Assembly: GCA_020051175.1 (NCBI GenBank) | Contig: JAGVJJ010000011.1 | Coordinates: 144,257 to 208,256 of the forward strand | DNA length: 64,000 nucleotides | Direction: 5' to 3' | Source: Bacteroidia bacterium | GTDB lineage: Bacteria > Bacteroidota > Bacteroidia > 2-12-FULL-35-15 | Shown: piece after piece, positions 55,901 to 64,000 of the stretch | Numbering within the stretch: the stretch's first letter is position 1 | Layout: every line of letters starts with the position of its first letter | Program-made: the position numbers and the translations under genes | Notes under the pieces: generated by a model | Told to the model about the DNA's origin: nothing | The model's database searches: none | Seen by the model: the letters and a program-made list of their open reading frames with translations, nothing else

Positions 55901-57812
55901 TGCATCACAAATTTTCGATGATGGCACAAACGTTGGAATTGGAACAAATACCCCGGCAGAATTACTCCATGTAGTCGGAGGCAAAGTTTTGGTTGGAAGT
56001 GCTACAGGTACGCGAATTTCAATTGATCCCGCAGCTGCAAGCATTTTACAGTTACAAACAACCACTAATTTAAATGTAAGAGGTGGTTCGGCTTCAGGTC
56101 ACTTGTTTTTGGGTTCCGGTACTTCCGGCAATATTTATTTTGAAACAGGACTAGGTACCAGACGTATGTTTATTGGTTCTAACGGGAATGCAGGAATTGG
56201 AACAGAAACACCACAGAGCAAACTTGACGTTGAAGGCGGGATTGCAATTGGTACTACATATTCCGGAACAACCGCTGCACCAACAAATGGAGCAATAATA
56301 GAGGGCAGCGTGGGAATTGGAACGTCTGCACCTAATGGAAAGCTACATGTAGTAGGAACTGGTAATGTTTGGACTGATAATGCCTGGGACAAAGGAATAC
56401 GCCTTGAGGGCAAAAGTGCAATTGAATTTGGTGGTGGAACCGGCCAACTTTATGGGATGGGGCAATCCGGTGGCAACCTTTATTTGTTTTCTACCGCAAC
56501 TGAAACTAATTCCGGAACAACAACTGACAGAATAGTTATACATAGTACCGGAAACGTTGGGATTGGAACTACGCCTGTAAATAAATTAGATGTAGAAGGA
56601 GGGGTTGCTATTGGTCCTCTTTATTCCGGAACCAACACTGTTCCAACAAATGGCTTATTAGTTCAGGGCAATGTTAGTTTAGGGACGTCCAATAATATCA
56701 ACAAACTAGATGTTGCAAGTGGTATTGCTATTGGTAGCGCTTATGCGGGAGTAAGTCTGGCCCCAGGCAATGGTGCTATAATTGAAGGGAGTGTTGGAAT
56801 TGGGACGACAACTCCGGCAAACAAACTTACTATTGGAACAACTACTCAATGGGAAAATGCCTTGCTCATCAACCCAACTTCTTTTGCCGGTTCAAAAAGA
56901 GCAAGTTTACAAACTGACGATTGGACAATAGGACAAGACTTTCAAGGTAACGGGACAAGAGATTTTTTCATTTATCAAAATAGCACAGCAGCACAAAGAT
57001 TATTTATTGGTACAACTGGGAACATGGGGGTTGGTACGACTGCCCCAGGTTTAAAACTGGATGTACGTGGTACAAATGCAAAGGGAACAACTGCTGTATT
57101 TGAAAATATTTTTCAAGTGGCCAGTACAGATGCAACCAGCCCACTAACTTTAAGGTTGGGAATAAAAACGGATGCTGGTGTGGCTAACCGCTATGCAGCA
57201 ATAGAAGTTGATGATGGGGGCACAAAACGTAATTTAATACTTGCACCAAGTGTGAATGGAAATGTAGGGATTGGAACGACTACACCTACTAGCAAGCTTG
57301 ATGTTAATGGGAATGCAACAATTTCGGGCAATCTTGGAGTTGGTTGTTCTACCCCTCAGTACTTGTTACACGTAAACGGTGATGCTGGCTTTAACGGGAC
57401 AGTTTACGGTACAGCCCTTGGCCTTACTTTAGGTGTTAATGTTTGTTCCGATTTACGCTATAAAAAAGACATCACACCAATACCAAATGCGCTTAGTAGT
57501 ATATTAGGGATGAGAGGGGTAAATTATTACTGGAAAGTGGGGGAATTCCCAAATAAAGCGTTTAATAATGAGAAACAAATTGGTTTTATTGCACAAGAAC
57601 TTGAAAAATTATATCCAGAAGTTGTGTATACAGATAAAGATGGTTATAAATCAGTTGATTATTCTCGTTTAACACCGATTTTAGTTGAAGCGATGAAAGA
57701 GCAACAAAAATTGATTGACGATATCAAAAAACAGAATGAAGATCAATATAAAGCACAACAGGCTATTATTGAAGCAATGCAAAAAGAAATAGAGTTGCTT
57801 AAGAAAAAGTGA
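52965..57812 (+). CDS. Giant secreted fibre-like protein with NVGIGTTTP repeats and C-terminal S74 (tail-fibre intramolecular chaperone) domain
   Basis: 1615 aa; signal; N-terminal PEGINYQAIARDTSGRP...YGLFTLVIG; at least ten GNVGIGTxxPxxKLDV motifs; C-terminal CSDLRYKKDITPI...QIGFIAQELEKLYPEVVYTDKDGYKSVDYSRLTPILVEAMKEQQKLI plus coiled coil. Confidence 0.93.
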   Translation: MEKIYFSPKSLYCIFAIAFALLISTDTYAQSAPEGINYQAIARDTSGRPMAEITDLAVRFSIFSDASGTDTLFSEVHSPVSTNIYGLFTLVIGSRDSVRFRNINWGSGDKYLEVAIAKVGNEYSMGITRLVSVPYALYSKNSGNSWQLDGNFISTPDSATTFIGTVNNADFVIKTDSLPRIRVAGNGNVKVFAKLGIGVDNPNSPLTILSNAGGDLEFVSASGDTADIISAPALKVGTSTTAPVQFTTNNTARVLIDSVGNVGIGTSAPVSKLDVAGQIKITDGTEGIGKVLTSDANGLASWMTPDSGTVLSFSADSLLPLFSTTVTNDTTTPHLSFTLENAGAYTLFGNNTSSAATPAYFTPQLNSTLFQNQGTTTTLLHGNASGAPFWGQVVNADIANATIDLSTKVTGILPMANGGSGAAITPVNGGVVYTNASNMQVSAAGTLGQVLLSGGPGAPTWANSTSAITLNGIAPVTTNPTSATNYDIGVAVNSATSAGVVTAGTTNYHKVWKTDATGTPGWRMDSTGVYKPGTGISFAGDTINSVWTVSGNNIHNNNSGNVGIGTTTPGARLEVQNTDTVLSAGHFENTNASNNSTTLSVIGNSAAGSALFVSETGLADAVEISLNNSASFGDALNITTNSSGNAIWAINNSSTTGTAGRFDLTNGSSGDAIYVSTNGSGSAGNFNQISNGSASPALKATSGINSLGGAASFILTNPGSTADAVSITTAGGSSKALTVSNTGAGATSYGTYVSATGAATTNVAGYFSATGATANYAGIFENGNVGIGTTTPPLPLSISSTGMGQYSQHRQSATVGDGQEMYYRFNTLNGTMETYASIYSDIVSNTNSAQSGALEFRVWNAGSAVRAIRIQNNGNVGIGTTAPASRLHVAAGAIRTGAASTANGTLIFNNASNANTITIQSGATSGNYNLTLPVAAPTSNGQVLSSTTGGVLSWTTISGPTGSGTTNYVTKWSSASALTASQIFDDGTNVGIGTNTPAELLHVVGGKVLVGSATGTRISIDPAAASILQLQTTTNLNVRGGSASGHLFLGSGTSGNIYFETGLGTRRMFIGSNGNAGIGTETPQSKLDVEGGIAIGTTYSGTTAAPTNGAIIEGSVGIGTSAPNGKLHVVGTGNVWTDNAWDKGIRLEGKSAIEFGGGTGQLYGMGQSGGNLYLFSTATETNSGTTTDRIVIHSTGNVGIGTTPVNKLDVEGGVAIGPLYSGTNTVPTNGLLVQGNVSLGTSNNINKLDVASGIAIGSAYAGVSLAPGNGAIIEGSVGIGTTTPANKLTIGTTTQWENALLINPTSFAGSKRASLQTDDWTIGQDFQGNGTRDFFIYQNSTAAQRLFIGTTGNMGVGTTAPGLKLDVRGTNAKGTTAVFENIFQVASTDATSPLTLRLGIKTDAGVANRYAAIEVDDGGTKRNLILAPSVNGNVGIGTTTPTSKLDVNGNATISGNLGVGCSTPQYLLHVNGDAGFNGTVYGTALGLTLGVNVCSDLRYKKDITPIPNALSSILGMRGVNYYWKVGEFPNKAFNNEKQIGFIAQELEKLYPEVVYTDKDGYKSVDYSRLTPILVEAMKEQQKLIDDIKKQNEDQYKAQQAIIEAMQKEIELLKKK

Positions 57813-58017
57813 TATTAGCCCCATTATTGGGCTTGAGCTGTTATTATCATCAAGTAAGCTCAAATTTTTTGTTGCCCGCAATTACGAGTGTTCAGTGCTA
57901 ATGTATAATATCCAGTCATTATTATTTTTATTTATAAAAAACTGAACACGCTATAAAAAGGAAAATTTAGCAATAAAAAAATTAAATGAGCATGTCTAAA
58001 TACAAAATAAATATCGT

Positions 58018-61000
58018 ATGAATACTACTAATGTGAAAATTCTTTTCTCTACGATTTTTTTATTCGGATTCATTACTATAAATGCCCAAGACCAGAGCAA
58101 AACAAAAACACAAGCCGTTTATACCCCCCGCACAAGCTACAAGGAAACTGTTGAAAAACAGATGACACAATGGGGCGAACCCTATTTAAGCTGGTCCAAA
58201 CAAAACACGGATAGCCTGCCAATTAATTTTAATGAGCAAATTGCTGATTTGAATTGGCCTCTTGAAGATTATAGTCACAACGTTCAACCGAATATTACTA
58301 AGGAACAATATTATAAGGGCGTATTCAATTCGGTAAGGCAATCAGCATCAAGAGAGCTTGACCCGGTGTGGGAAGTTATTGCGAATAATCCTTTGTCCAC
58401 CGCCTGCGGTGACGGGGATTTTGAAGCGGATTCATTAAACCCACCCTCTACAGAATGGTATGGGGCATGGGGCTCTATAATTAGTGGCAACAATGATCCC
58501 ACATTTGGGTCGTACACCGCAGGATTTGTTCCTTCAACCGGAATTAACTACGCTATGTCATGCGCAGTTCATCACAGCATTGTTCCAGCAGGGAACGACC
58601 CCATGGTGGGTTCTTTATTACAAACCACAGCAAGCTCATCGAGCAATTATTCATTTCGTATCGGTAATTCATGCAATGGTTATAGCTCAGAAGTGTTATC
58701 AAAGAAATTTGTAGTAACCGGGAGCGGTATTATTAAGTTTAGTTACGCACTGGTATTTGAAAATCCAGATAATCATGCACCCAGTGCTCAACCTTCGTTC
58801 TGGGTTAAGGTATATGATAGTATCGGAAATCTTATACCCGGCTTGGTTTATCTTGATATTACAGCGCCCCCTCAAGATTTTTTAATATCGAGCAATACCA
58901 ACCCTTTTTTCCAGAATGGACCAAACTCTCTTAAGTTTATTGACTGGGCATGTGCTAAAATTGACTTGAGCCAATATGTTGGCCAGAAAGTAAGTGTGGC
59001 TTTAATCACTACAGACTGTGCGTTTGGCGGGCATTTCGGCTATGGTTATGTTGACAACTGGTGCGGTAATTGCGAAGGCTCCACTACGGGGACGGTAGAT
59101 GTATCAATAGCAGATTCGTGTATCGTTGATGGAACTCCAATCAATGTGAATTATACGTTACCCGTGATTGGCACCGATACAGGAAGTGTTTCATTAACGC
59201 TAACATTTTATTACAACGGCAGCCCGCTATCCTATACGCTGGCATCCCCTACCCTGAATACGGATGGTACGTACACTTTTCTCATTAACCCGGACAGCCT
59301 GCCCTGCAATGGCTCCGGATACGATGTGGTGGCAACAGCAAACTACGCTGTTGGGCCGGCAATGAACCAAACCTTTTATTCCATTACAAGCCCTGATCCA
59401 TTTTCCAGCTCGGGCAACAAACCCGGGATGAACAATGATTTGGTATGTTGTGTTTCGATTGCTGAAATATGCGATTCTACTGATGCGAACCTTGTTCCTA
59501 CTCTGGGCGATTGCTGTTACCAGGTACAGATTTCAAACACATACAGCAATAATTATTTTACGGGAGTATCAATCACTTCCGACAACCTGAGTATATCATC
59601 TGTATCGAACTCCAATAGCTGGGGAACCATCAGTTACCAGACCCCAACACAGGTAGTTTATTCACAAACTATGACTTCCAACGGCATTCCCCTTGATACA
59701 TCTGCCTTTCAGGTATTAGGTAATATTTGTTTCAGCGGTTCAGGTCCTTCCAATATAACAATCAGTTTTATAGGGCCGGCTCCACTGTTTGATACAATAT
59801 GTGCGAAAACAATTGTAATTCCGGGCTGTGTTCAACCCATTGATACAAACTGTGTAGCAATGGACACGCTCACAGCTGTATGTGAATCTGGTGTAATTAA
59901 GATGAAGTTCAAAATAAAAAACAATTCTGCATTTACCATGAGGGGGCTGCATCTGTATTCGCAGAACCCAGATGTATCCTTTTCGCCCATTTTTGTTCCT
60001 ATCCCTGATTTACTACCCAATCAAACATCTGTGCAGTTTATAGAAACCACACTGATCGTTTCAAACAATGCCTCCAATATGTGTTTCTTTGTATCGGCAT
60101 GCGATCAGAATACACCTCCGGGACAAGATGGCATCTATCCGAATTTCTGCTGCATGGACAGCATTCTCTATTGTGTGCAGATTCCAGCCTGCAGTGCTTG
60201 TGATGGCATAACTATTTCAGCGGCAAAACAGGATTCCGTTAATTGCTGCTACAATCTTACCTTATCGAGTAATTATACGAATGCCAATATCGGCACTCTT
60301 GAATTTACAGGACTTAATGGTACGCAGTTCGCGGTTTTCACCAACTCCGGATGGGGCATTGTTCCGCCTGTAAGCAGCAGTTATATTAAAATTAAGGCTT
60401 TTGGTGCAGGAGTACCCGCAGGTGTATATCCGAACTTTGCTTCCTTCTGCCTTACAGGCTCGTCAAGTCCACCGCATCAGGTGGTGATTAATTACAAGGA
60501 TGTAAACGGAGTATTTTTGTGCAGCGACACTTTGATACTTGATAGTTGTCAGCTCGTTCAGCCCACTTGCGCCAACATTGTAAGCGATTCACTTTATTGT
60601 TCAGGTGATAAAATACAATTTACTTTTTCTGTACAAAACAATGCATCGTTCCCACTCTACCAGGTTGATTTCAGAACAACAGATTCAAGCGTAGTACTGG
60701 ACAGAACCTTCATGCAGATTATTCCACCGATTGCGCCAGGAAATACAGGAGGGCCGTACACAGTAACCATTGATTCTGCTGCTGCCAGCCTAAGCCAGTT
60801 CTGCATGTATTTGACCGGGCACAACGGGATCTACGATTCTATAAACGGCCTGGCAGCAACGCAATGTTGCACCGATTCGCTTGGCGGCATCTGTTTGCCA
60901 ATGATCACATGCGGTGATACCACTATTTGCGATACTACAGTAATAATTATCAATGACACAACTATTATAGGCGGTGATACAATTATATGCTGCTGCCAGT

Positions 61001-61269
61001 TCGGGAGCTTAACGATAGCAAATGGTATAACGCCTAATGGTGATGGAAAAAATGATGTGTTTGTAATAAACAGGCCGTTATGCTGTGATTATATCTCAAT
61101 AGAAGTATACAACCGGTGGGGGAACGTGGTTTATGCAAACCCCGATTACCAGAACGATTGGGCCGGCCTCAACAATAGTGGCCAGAGGCTGGTGCAGGGA
61201 ACTTATTTTGTTGTAATACAACTTCCGGATGGCAGTAAAAAAACAACATACTTAGATATCAGATATTAA
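58018..61269 (+). CDS. Large secreted cysteine-rich protein with type B-like T9SS C-terminal domain
   Basis: 1083 aa; signal; C-terminus LTIANGITPNGDGKNDVFVINRPLCCDYISIEVYNRWGNVVYANPDYQNDWAGLNNSGQRLVQGTYFVVIQLPDGSKKTTYLDIRY. Confidence 0.9.
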   Translation: MNTTNVKILFSTIFLFGFITINAQDQSKTKTQAVYTPRTSYKETVEKQMTQWGEPYLSWSKQNTDSLPINFNEQIADLNWPLEDYSHNVQPNITKEQYYKGVFNSVRQSASRELDPVWEVIANNPLSTACGDGDFEADSLNPPSTEWYGAWGSIISGNNDPTFGSYTAGFVPSTGINYAMSCAVHHSIVPAGNDPMVGSLLQTTASSSSNYSFRIGNSCNGYSSEVLSKKFVVTGSGIIKFSYALVFENPDNHAPSAQPSFWVKVYDSIGNLIPGLVYLDITAPPQDFLISSNTNPFFQNGPNSLKFIDWACAKIDLSQYVGQKVSVALITTDCAFGGHFGYGYVDNWCGNCEGSTTGTVDVSIADSCIVDGTPINVNYTLPVIGTDTGSVSLTLTFYYNGSPLSYTLASPTLNTDGTYTFLINPDSLPCNGSGYDVVATANYAVGPAMNQTFYSITSPDPFSSSGNKPGMNNDLVCCVSIAEICDSTDANLVPTLGDCCYQVQISNTYSNNYFTGVSITSDNLSISSVSNSNSWGTISYQTPTQVVYSQTMTSNGIPLDTSAFQVLGNICFSGSGPSNITISFIGPAPLFDTICAKTIVIPGCVQPIDTNCVAMDTLTAVCESGVIKMKFKIKNNSAFTMRGLHLYSQNPDVSFSPIFVPIPDLLPNQTSVQFIETTLIVSNNASNMCFFVSACDQNTPPGQDGIYPNFCCMDSILYCVQIPACSACDGITISAAKQDSVNCCYNLTLSSNYTNANIGTLEFTGLNGTQFAVFTNSGWGIVPPVSSSYIKIKAFGAGVPAGVYPNFASFCLTGSSSPPHQVVINYKDVNGVFLCSDTLILDSCQLVQPTCANIVSDSLYCSGDKIQFTFSVQNNASFPLYQVDFRTTDSSVVLDRTFMQIIPPIAPGNTGGPYTVTIDSAAASLSQFCMYLTGHNGIYDSINGLAATQCCTDSLGGICLPMITCGDTTICDTTVIIINDTTIIGGDTIICCCQFGSLTIANGITPNGDGKNDVFVINRPLCCDYISIEVYNRWGNVVYANPDYQNDWAGLNNSGQRLVQGTYFVVIQLPDGSKKTTYLDIRY

Positions 61270-61287
61270 AAAGACAAGTCTGAAAAG

Positions 61288-62190
61288 ATGAAAAAACTCA
61301 TTTCCATAATATGTATGTGCCTTTCCCTGGCAATGAATGCACAGCAGGAAACTCAATATACCCAAAACCAGTTCAATAGTAATTTGCAAATCAATCCAGC
61401 CTATGCCGGAGCAAATGATACTGCAAGCATCAGCCTCCGATGCCGGAAGCAATGGGTTGGGTTTGCCGGTTCGCCCTTTACTTTTGCATTTAATGGCGAA
61501 ACCAATCTCATAAAAAACAAACTCGCTTTGGGCGCTACTATAATCCGTGATAATATAGGTATTACACAAAGTACTTCAGCAGATTTCAGCCTTGCATCGC
61601 ACATTCGCATTACAGAAAAAAGTAAGCTGTCTTTTGGTTTGAAAGCAGGAGTAAACTTTTTAAATTCCGATTTTTCAAAGCTAACAAATGTAGATGCTAC
61701 CGATCCATTGTACGTTACCGATAAAGTGACCATCCCCTACCTGGGTTTAGGCGCATTGTTTCATTCAAAAAAAATATATTCCGGATTTTCCATACCCCGC
61801 CTGGTATCATTTGAAAATGTATCACCACAATCCGTTATCACCAAACCCCACTATTATCTATATGGTGGTTCACGCATTGTCCTGAATCAGAATATTGAAC
61901 TACGCCCGGCACTTTTATTCAAATATGTAACAGCAGCACCACTTGAAGCAGATATTGCTTTGGATGCCTGGTATAACAGCATAGTTGGTGTAGGCGTTTC
62001 TTACAGGACTTCAGATGCTTTCAATTTTATGATTAAAGTAAGGATCGAACAAATATACATTGGTTATTCTTATGACATGACAGTTTCCGGTTTACGCACA
62101 TTCAATACCGGCTCCCATGAAGTATATCTTGGGTTCGAATTTGGCAAAAAAAGCAAACCCGACAGAAGCCAGAACAACAGGTACTTTTAA
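61288..62190 (+). CDS. PorP/SprF family T9SS-associated outer membrane protein
   Basis: 300 aa; QQETQYTQNQFNSNLQINPAYAGANDTASISLRCRKQWVGFAGSPFTFAFNGET; C-terminal YIGYSYDMTVSGLRTFNTGSHEVYLGFEFGKK. Confidence 0.95.
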   Translation: MKKLISIICMCLSLAMNAQQETQYTQNQFNSNLQINPAYAGANDTASISLRCRKQWVGFAGSPFTFAFNGETNLIKNKLALGATIIRDNIGITQSTSADFSLASHIRITEKSKLSFGLKAGVNFLNSDFSKLTNVDATDPLYVTDKVTIPYLGLGALFHSKKIYSGFSIPRLVSFENVSPQSVITKPHYYLYGGSRIVLNQNIELRPALLFKYVTAAPLEADIALDAWYNSIVGVGVSYRTSDAFNFMIKVRIEQIYIGYSYDMTVSGLRTFNTGSHEVYLGFEFGKKSKPDRSQNNRYF

Positions 62191-62258
62191 AGACACCAAA
62201 ACAGTTCAATAGCATTTCCATAACAGAAATGATATAAAATGATGTATTTTCCTGACCT

Positions 62259-64000
62259 ATGAAATTTTTATCAATGAAAAAAAATATAGTAATAGTATTA
62301 TTTTGCATTTTCCATATTTCAATATTCGCGCAAAAATCACAAGCCGATAAAAAATTTAAACTGTATATCTACAGTGAGGCCATTCCGTTATACAAACAAT
62401 ACCTTGAAAAGTCACCAACAGATTACGCTGCCACCAAAAACCTTGCATTGGCATATAAATACACCAATAACATAGCTGGTGCTATTGCTTCTTACAGGTC
62501 TTTGTTAAATCTAAAGGAAGCCGTTCCGGAAGACTGGTATGAATTTGTTCAGTTATTAAGAATAAACGGAAATTTAACGGAAGCAAAACTGTTCGCTATT
62601 CAATACCAGACAAAAAGCAGCGGAGAAAAGGCCCAGAACCTTATAAAATCAATTGATATGTATGATGAATTGATGGCAGATAAAAATGAATATGAGGTCA
62701 CGAATAAAACAGCAAAAGATACACAATCCGTATTTGCTACAAATTTTTATAACGGTGCGCTTATTGTAACTGCAGAAAATGAAGTAGCGGGCAAAAGCAA
62801 CTGGACGGGACGTGGACTAACAAAACTATATCTGACAGATTTGAATTTTACCCAGCTGATACCCTTTGCAACTGAAGTGATGACAAAACACAGCGATGGC
62901 CCTGCCACCTTCTCAAACGATCTTAAAACAATGTATTTTACAACTGTAAATGAAAAATCCCTTGAGGAGCAGGATGTAAACACACGAAAGCTACAAATCT
63001 CCGCTGCTGCTCTTAAACAGGGCAAATGGGAGCTTGTTCCATTATTTAAATTCAACAACAGCAAATACAATGTTGCTCATGCTGCACTGAAACAAGATGG
63101 GCGCATATTGATATTCTCATCCGATATGCCAGGTGGAAAAGGGAAAATGGATCTATATTATTGTACACTTCTGCCTGACAGTACATGGTCGGTTCCTATG
63201 AATATTGCGATTCTCAACACTTCTGAAAATGAAATTTTCCCAACCTTTGATGCTTCAGGAAATTTATACTTTGCATCCAATGGCTTACCGGGCTTAGGTG
63301 GACTAGATATTTTTGTTTCAAAAACAAAAGACACCACTTTTACAGCCGCACAAAACTTAAAAGCGCCTATCAATTCTGTGTTTGATGATTTTTCATTAAG
63401 TACGGATAATGGCTTAAAAAGCGGTTTTATCTCCACCAACCGTTTCGGAACAAGTGAAAGAGATGATGTAGCTTTTTTCTCCCGCAAAAACGATGAAGTT
63501 AAAACAGTAAATCAAACGGAACAGGCAGTAGTTACAAACCCTATACAGTCTTCCACAACCCTGGCAACATCCGATTTAAAGTTAACTCCTGCAATTAAAC
63601 CTGTAATAAAAATAAAAGTGCTGGACAAATATACTTCCACCCCTCTACCTTATGTTTCCGTAAATTTAAAAGACGATGCCAACAACATTGTTTTTACAGG
63701 AATTACAGACACCCTGGGCAACCTTGCCGTTGAAGATATGCCGGCTGGCAACTACAGAGTTCAAGGCCTTTTAAATGACATTACAACTACAATTGCAACG
63801 GTTTCAAAAGACGAATTTTCACAACCAGTAATAGAAAAAACAATTACCCATAACGACCCCAGGTTTACCTTGTCAGGCATTGCGGTAAATATGCTCAACG
63901 GGCCACCGGTTGCCGGAGTAACAGTTGTCTGCATGGATACCATTTCTGGCAAAACAAAAACCGTAATAACAAATGCTGATGGAAAATTCTTTTTTCAGCT
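62259..64000 (+). CDS. OmpA-family/PorE-like protein with TPR and PD40 repeats, truncated by window end
   Basis: Open frame with no stop to 64000 (absent from the ORF track for that reason). Translation MKFLSMKKNIVIVLFCIFHISIFAQKSQADKKFKLYIYSEAIPLYKQYLEKSPTDYAATKNLALAYKYTNN...NEIFPTFDASGNLYFASNGLPGLGGLDIFVSK...; then a carboxypeptidase-regulatory-like module. Confidence 0.85.
   Translation, partial: MKFLSMKKNIVIVLFCIFHISIFAQKSQADKKFKLYIYSEAIPLYKQYLEKSPTDYAATKNLALAYKYTNNIAGAIASYRSLLNLKEAVPEDWYEFVQLLRINGNLTEAKLFAIQYQTKSSGEKAQNLIKSIDMYDELMADKNEYEVTNKTAKDTQSVFATNFYNGALIVTAENEVAGKSNWTGRGLTKLYLTDLNFTQLIPFATEVMTKHSDGPATFSNDLKTMYFTTVNEKSLEEQDVNTRKLQISAAALKQGKWELVPLFKFNNSKYNVAHAALKQDGRILIFSSDMPGGKGKMDLYYCTLLPDSTWSVPMNIAILNTSENEIFPTFDASGNLYFASNGLPGLGGLDIFVSKTKDTTFTAAQNLKAPINSVFDDFSLSTDNGLKSGFISTNRFGTSERDDVAFFSRKNDEVKTVNQTEQAVVTNPIQSSTTLATSDLKLTPAIKPVIKIKVLDKYTSTPLPYVSVNLKDDANNIVFTGITDTLGNLAVEDMPAGNYRVQGLLNDITTTIATVSKDEFSQPVIEKTITHNDPRFTLSGIAVNMLNGPPVAGVTVVCMDTISGKTKTVITNADGKFFFQ

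Noticed and set aside
52965-57812. Prophage tail-fibre gene
   Set aside because: No capsid, terminase, portal, integrase or lysis genes are nearby; the protein has a signal peptide and a Bacteroidota-type N-terminal domain.

Overview
The window looks like a chromosomal segment from a Bacteroidota genome. Supporting signs are type IX secretion (T9SS) sorting domains, TAnnTTTG-type promoter elements, PorP/SprF, and many PKD/Ig-like surface proteins. It carries about 37 genes. The left half (88-28418) is dominated by very large secreted proteins: one with a type A T9SS tail, then a head-to-tail array of five with type B (gliding-motility-type) tails, two of which start with choice-of-anchor-L domains. 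The left half also holds guaA, a LysM/periplasmic-binding-fold protein and hemF. The middle (28424-37798) is an envelope/Fe-S neighbourhood: DUF423, a small uncharacterised family, CCG-domain and 4Fe-4S proteins, MlaD, amidase-SPOR, LptD-like and RidA. The right part holds peptidases, a YfiR-TPR-SpoIIE phosphatase operon, a giant protein with a phage-like S74 chaperone C-terminus, and a type B substrate / PorP-SprF / OmpA-like gene set cut by the window end. The most unusual observations are: (i) three separate short-period tandem arrays around hemF (CATNNNN heptamers abutting the start codon, six NNNRAAC heptamers forming an apparent 14-codon in-frame insertion, and a 26-copy indel-free octamer array downstream); (ii) a covarying cysteine pair in one specific PKD position of all five array proteins; (iii) a shared N-terminal domain in two T9SS substrates carrying different type B tails; (iv) YfiR paired with a PP2C-type phosphatase; (v) the S74 protein with an intact Ser-Lys dyad. 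No tRNA, rRNA, CRISPR array or intact transposase was recognised. All family calls come from reading motifs; no database search was run.
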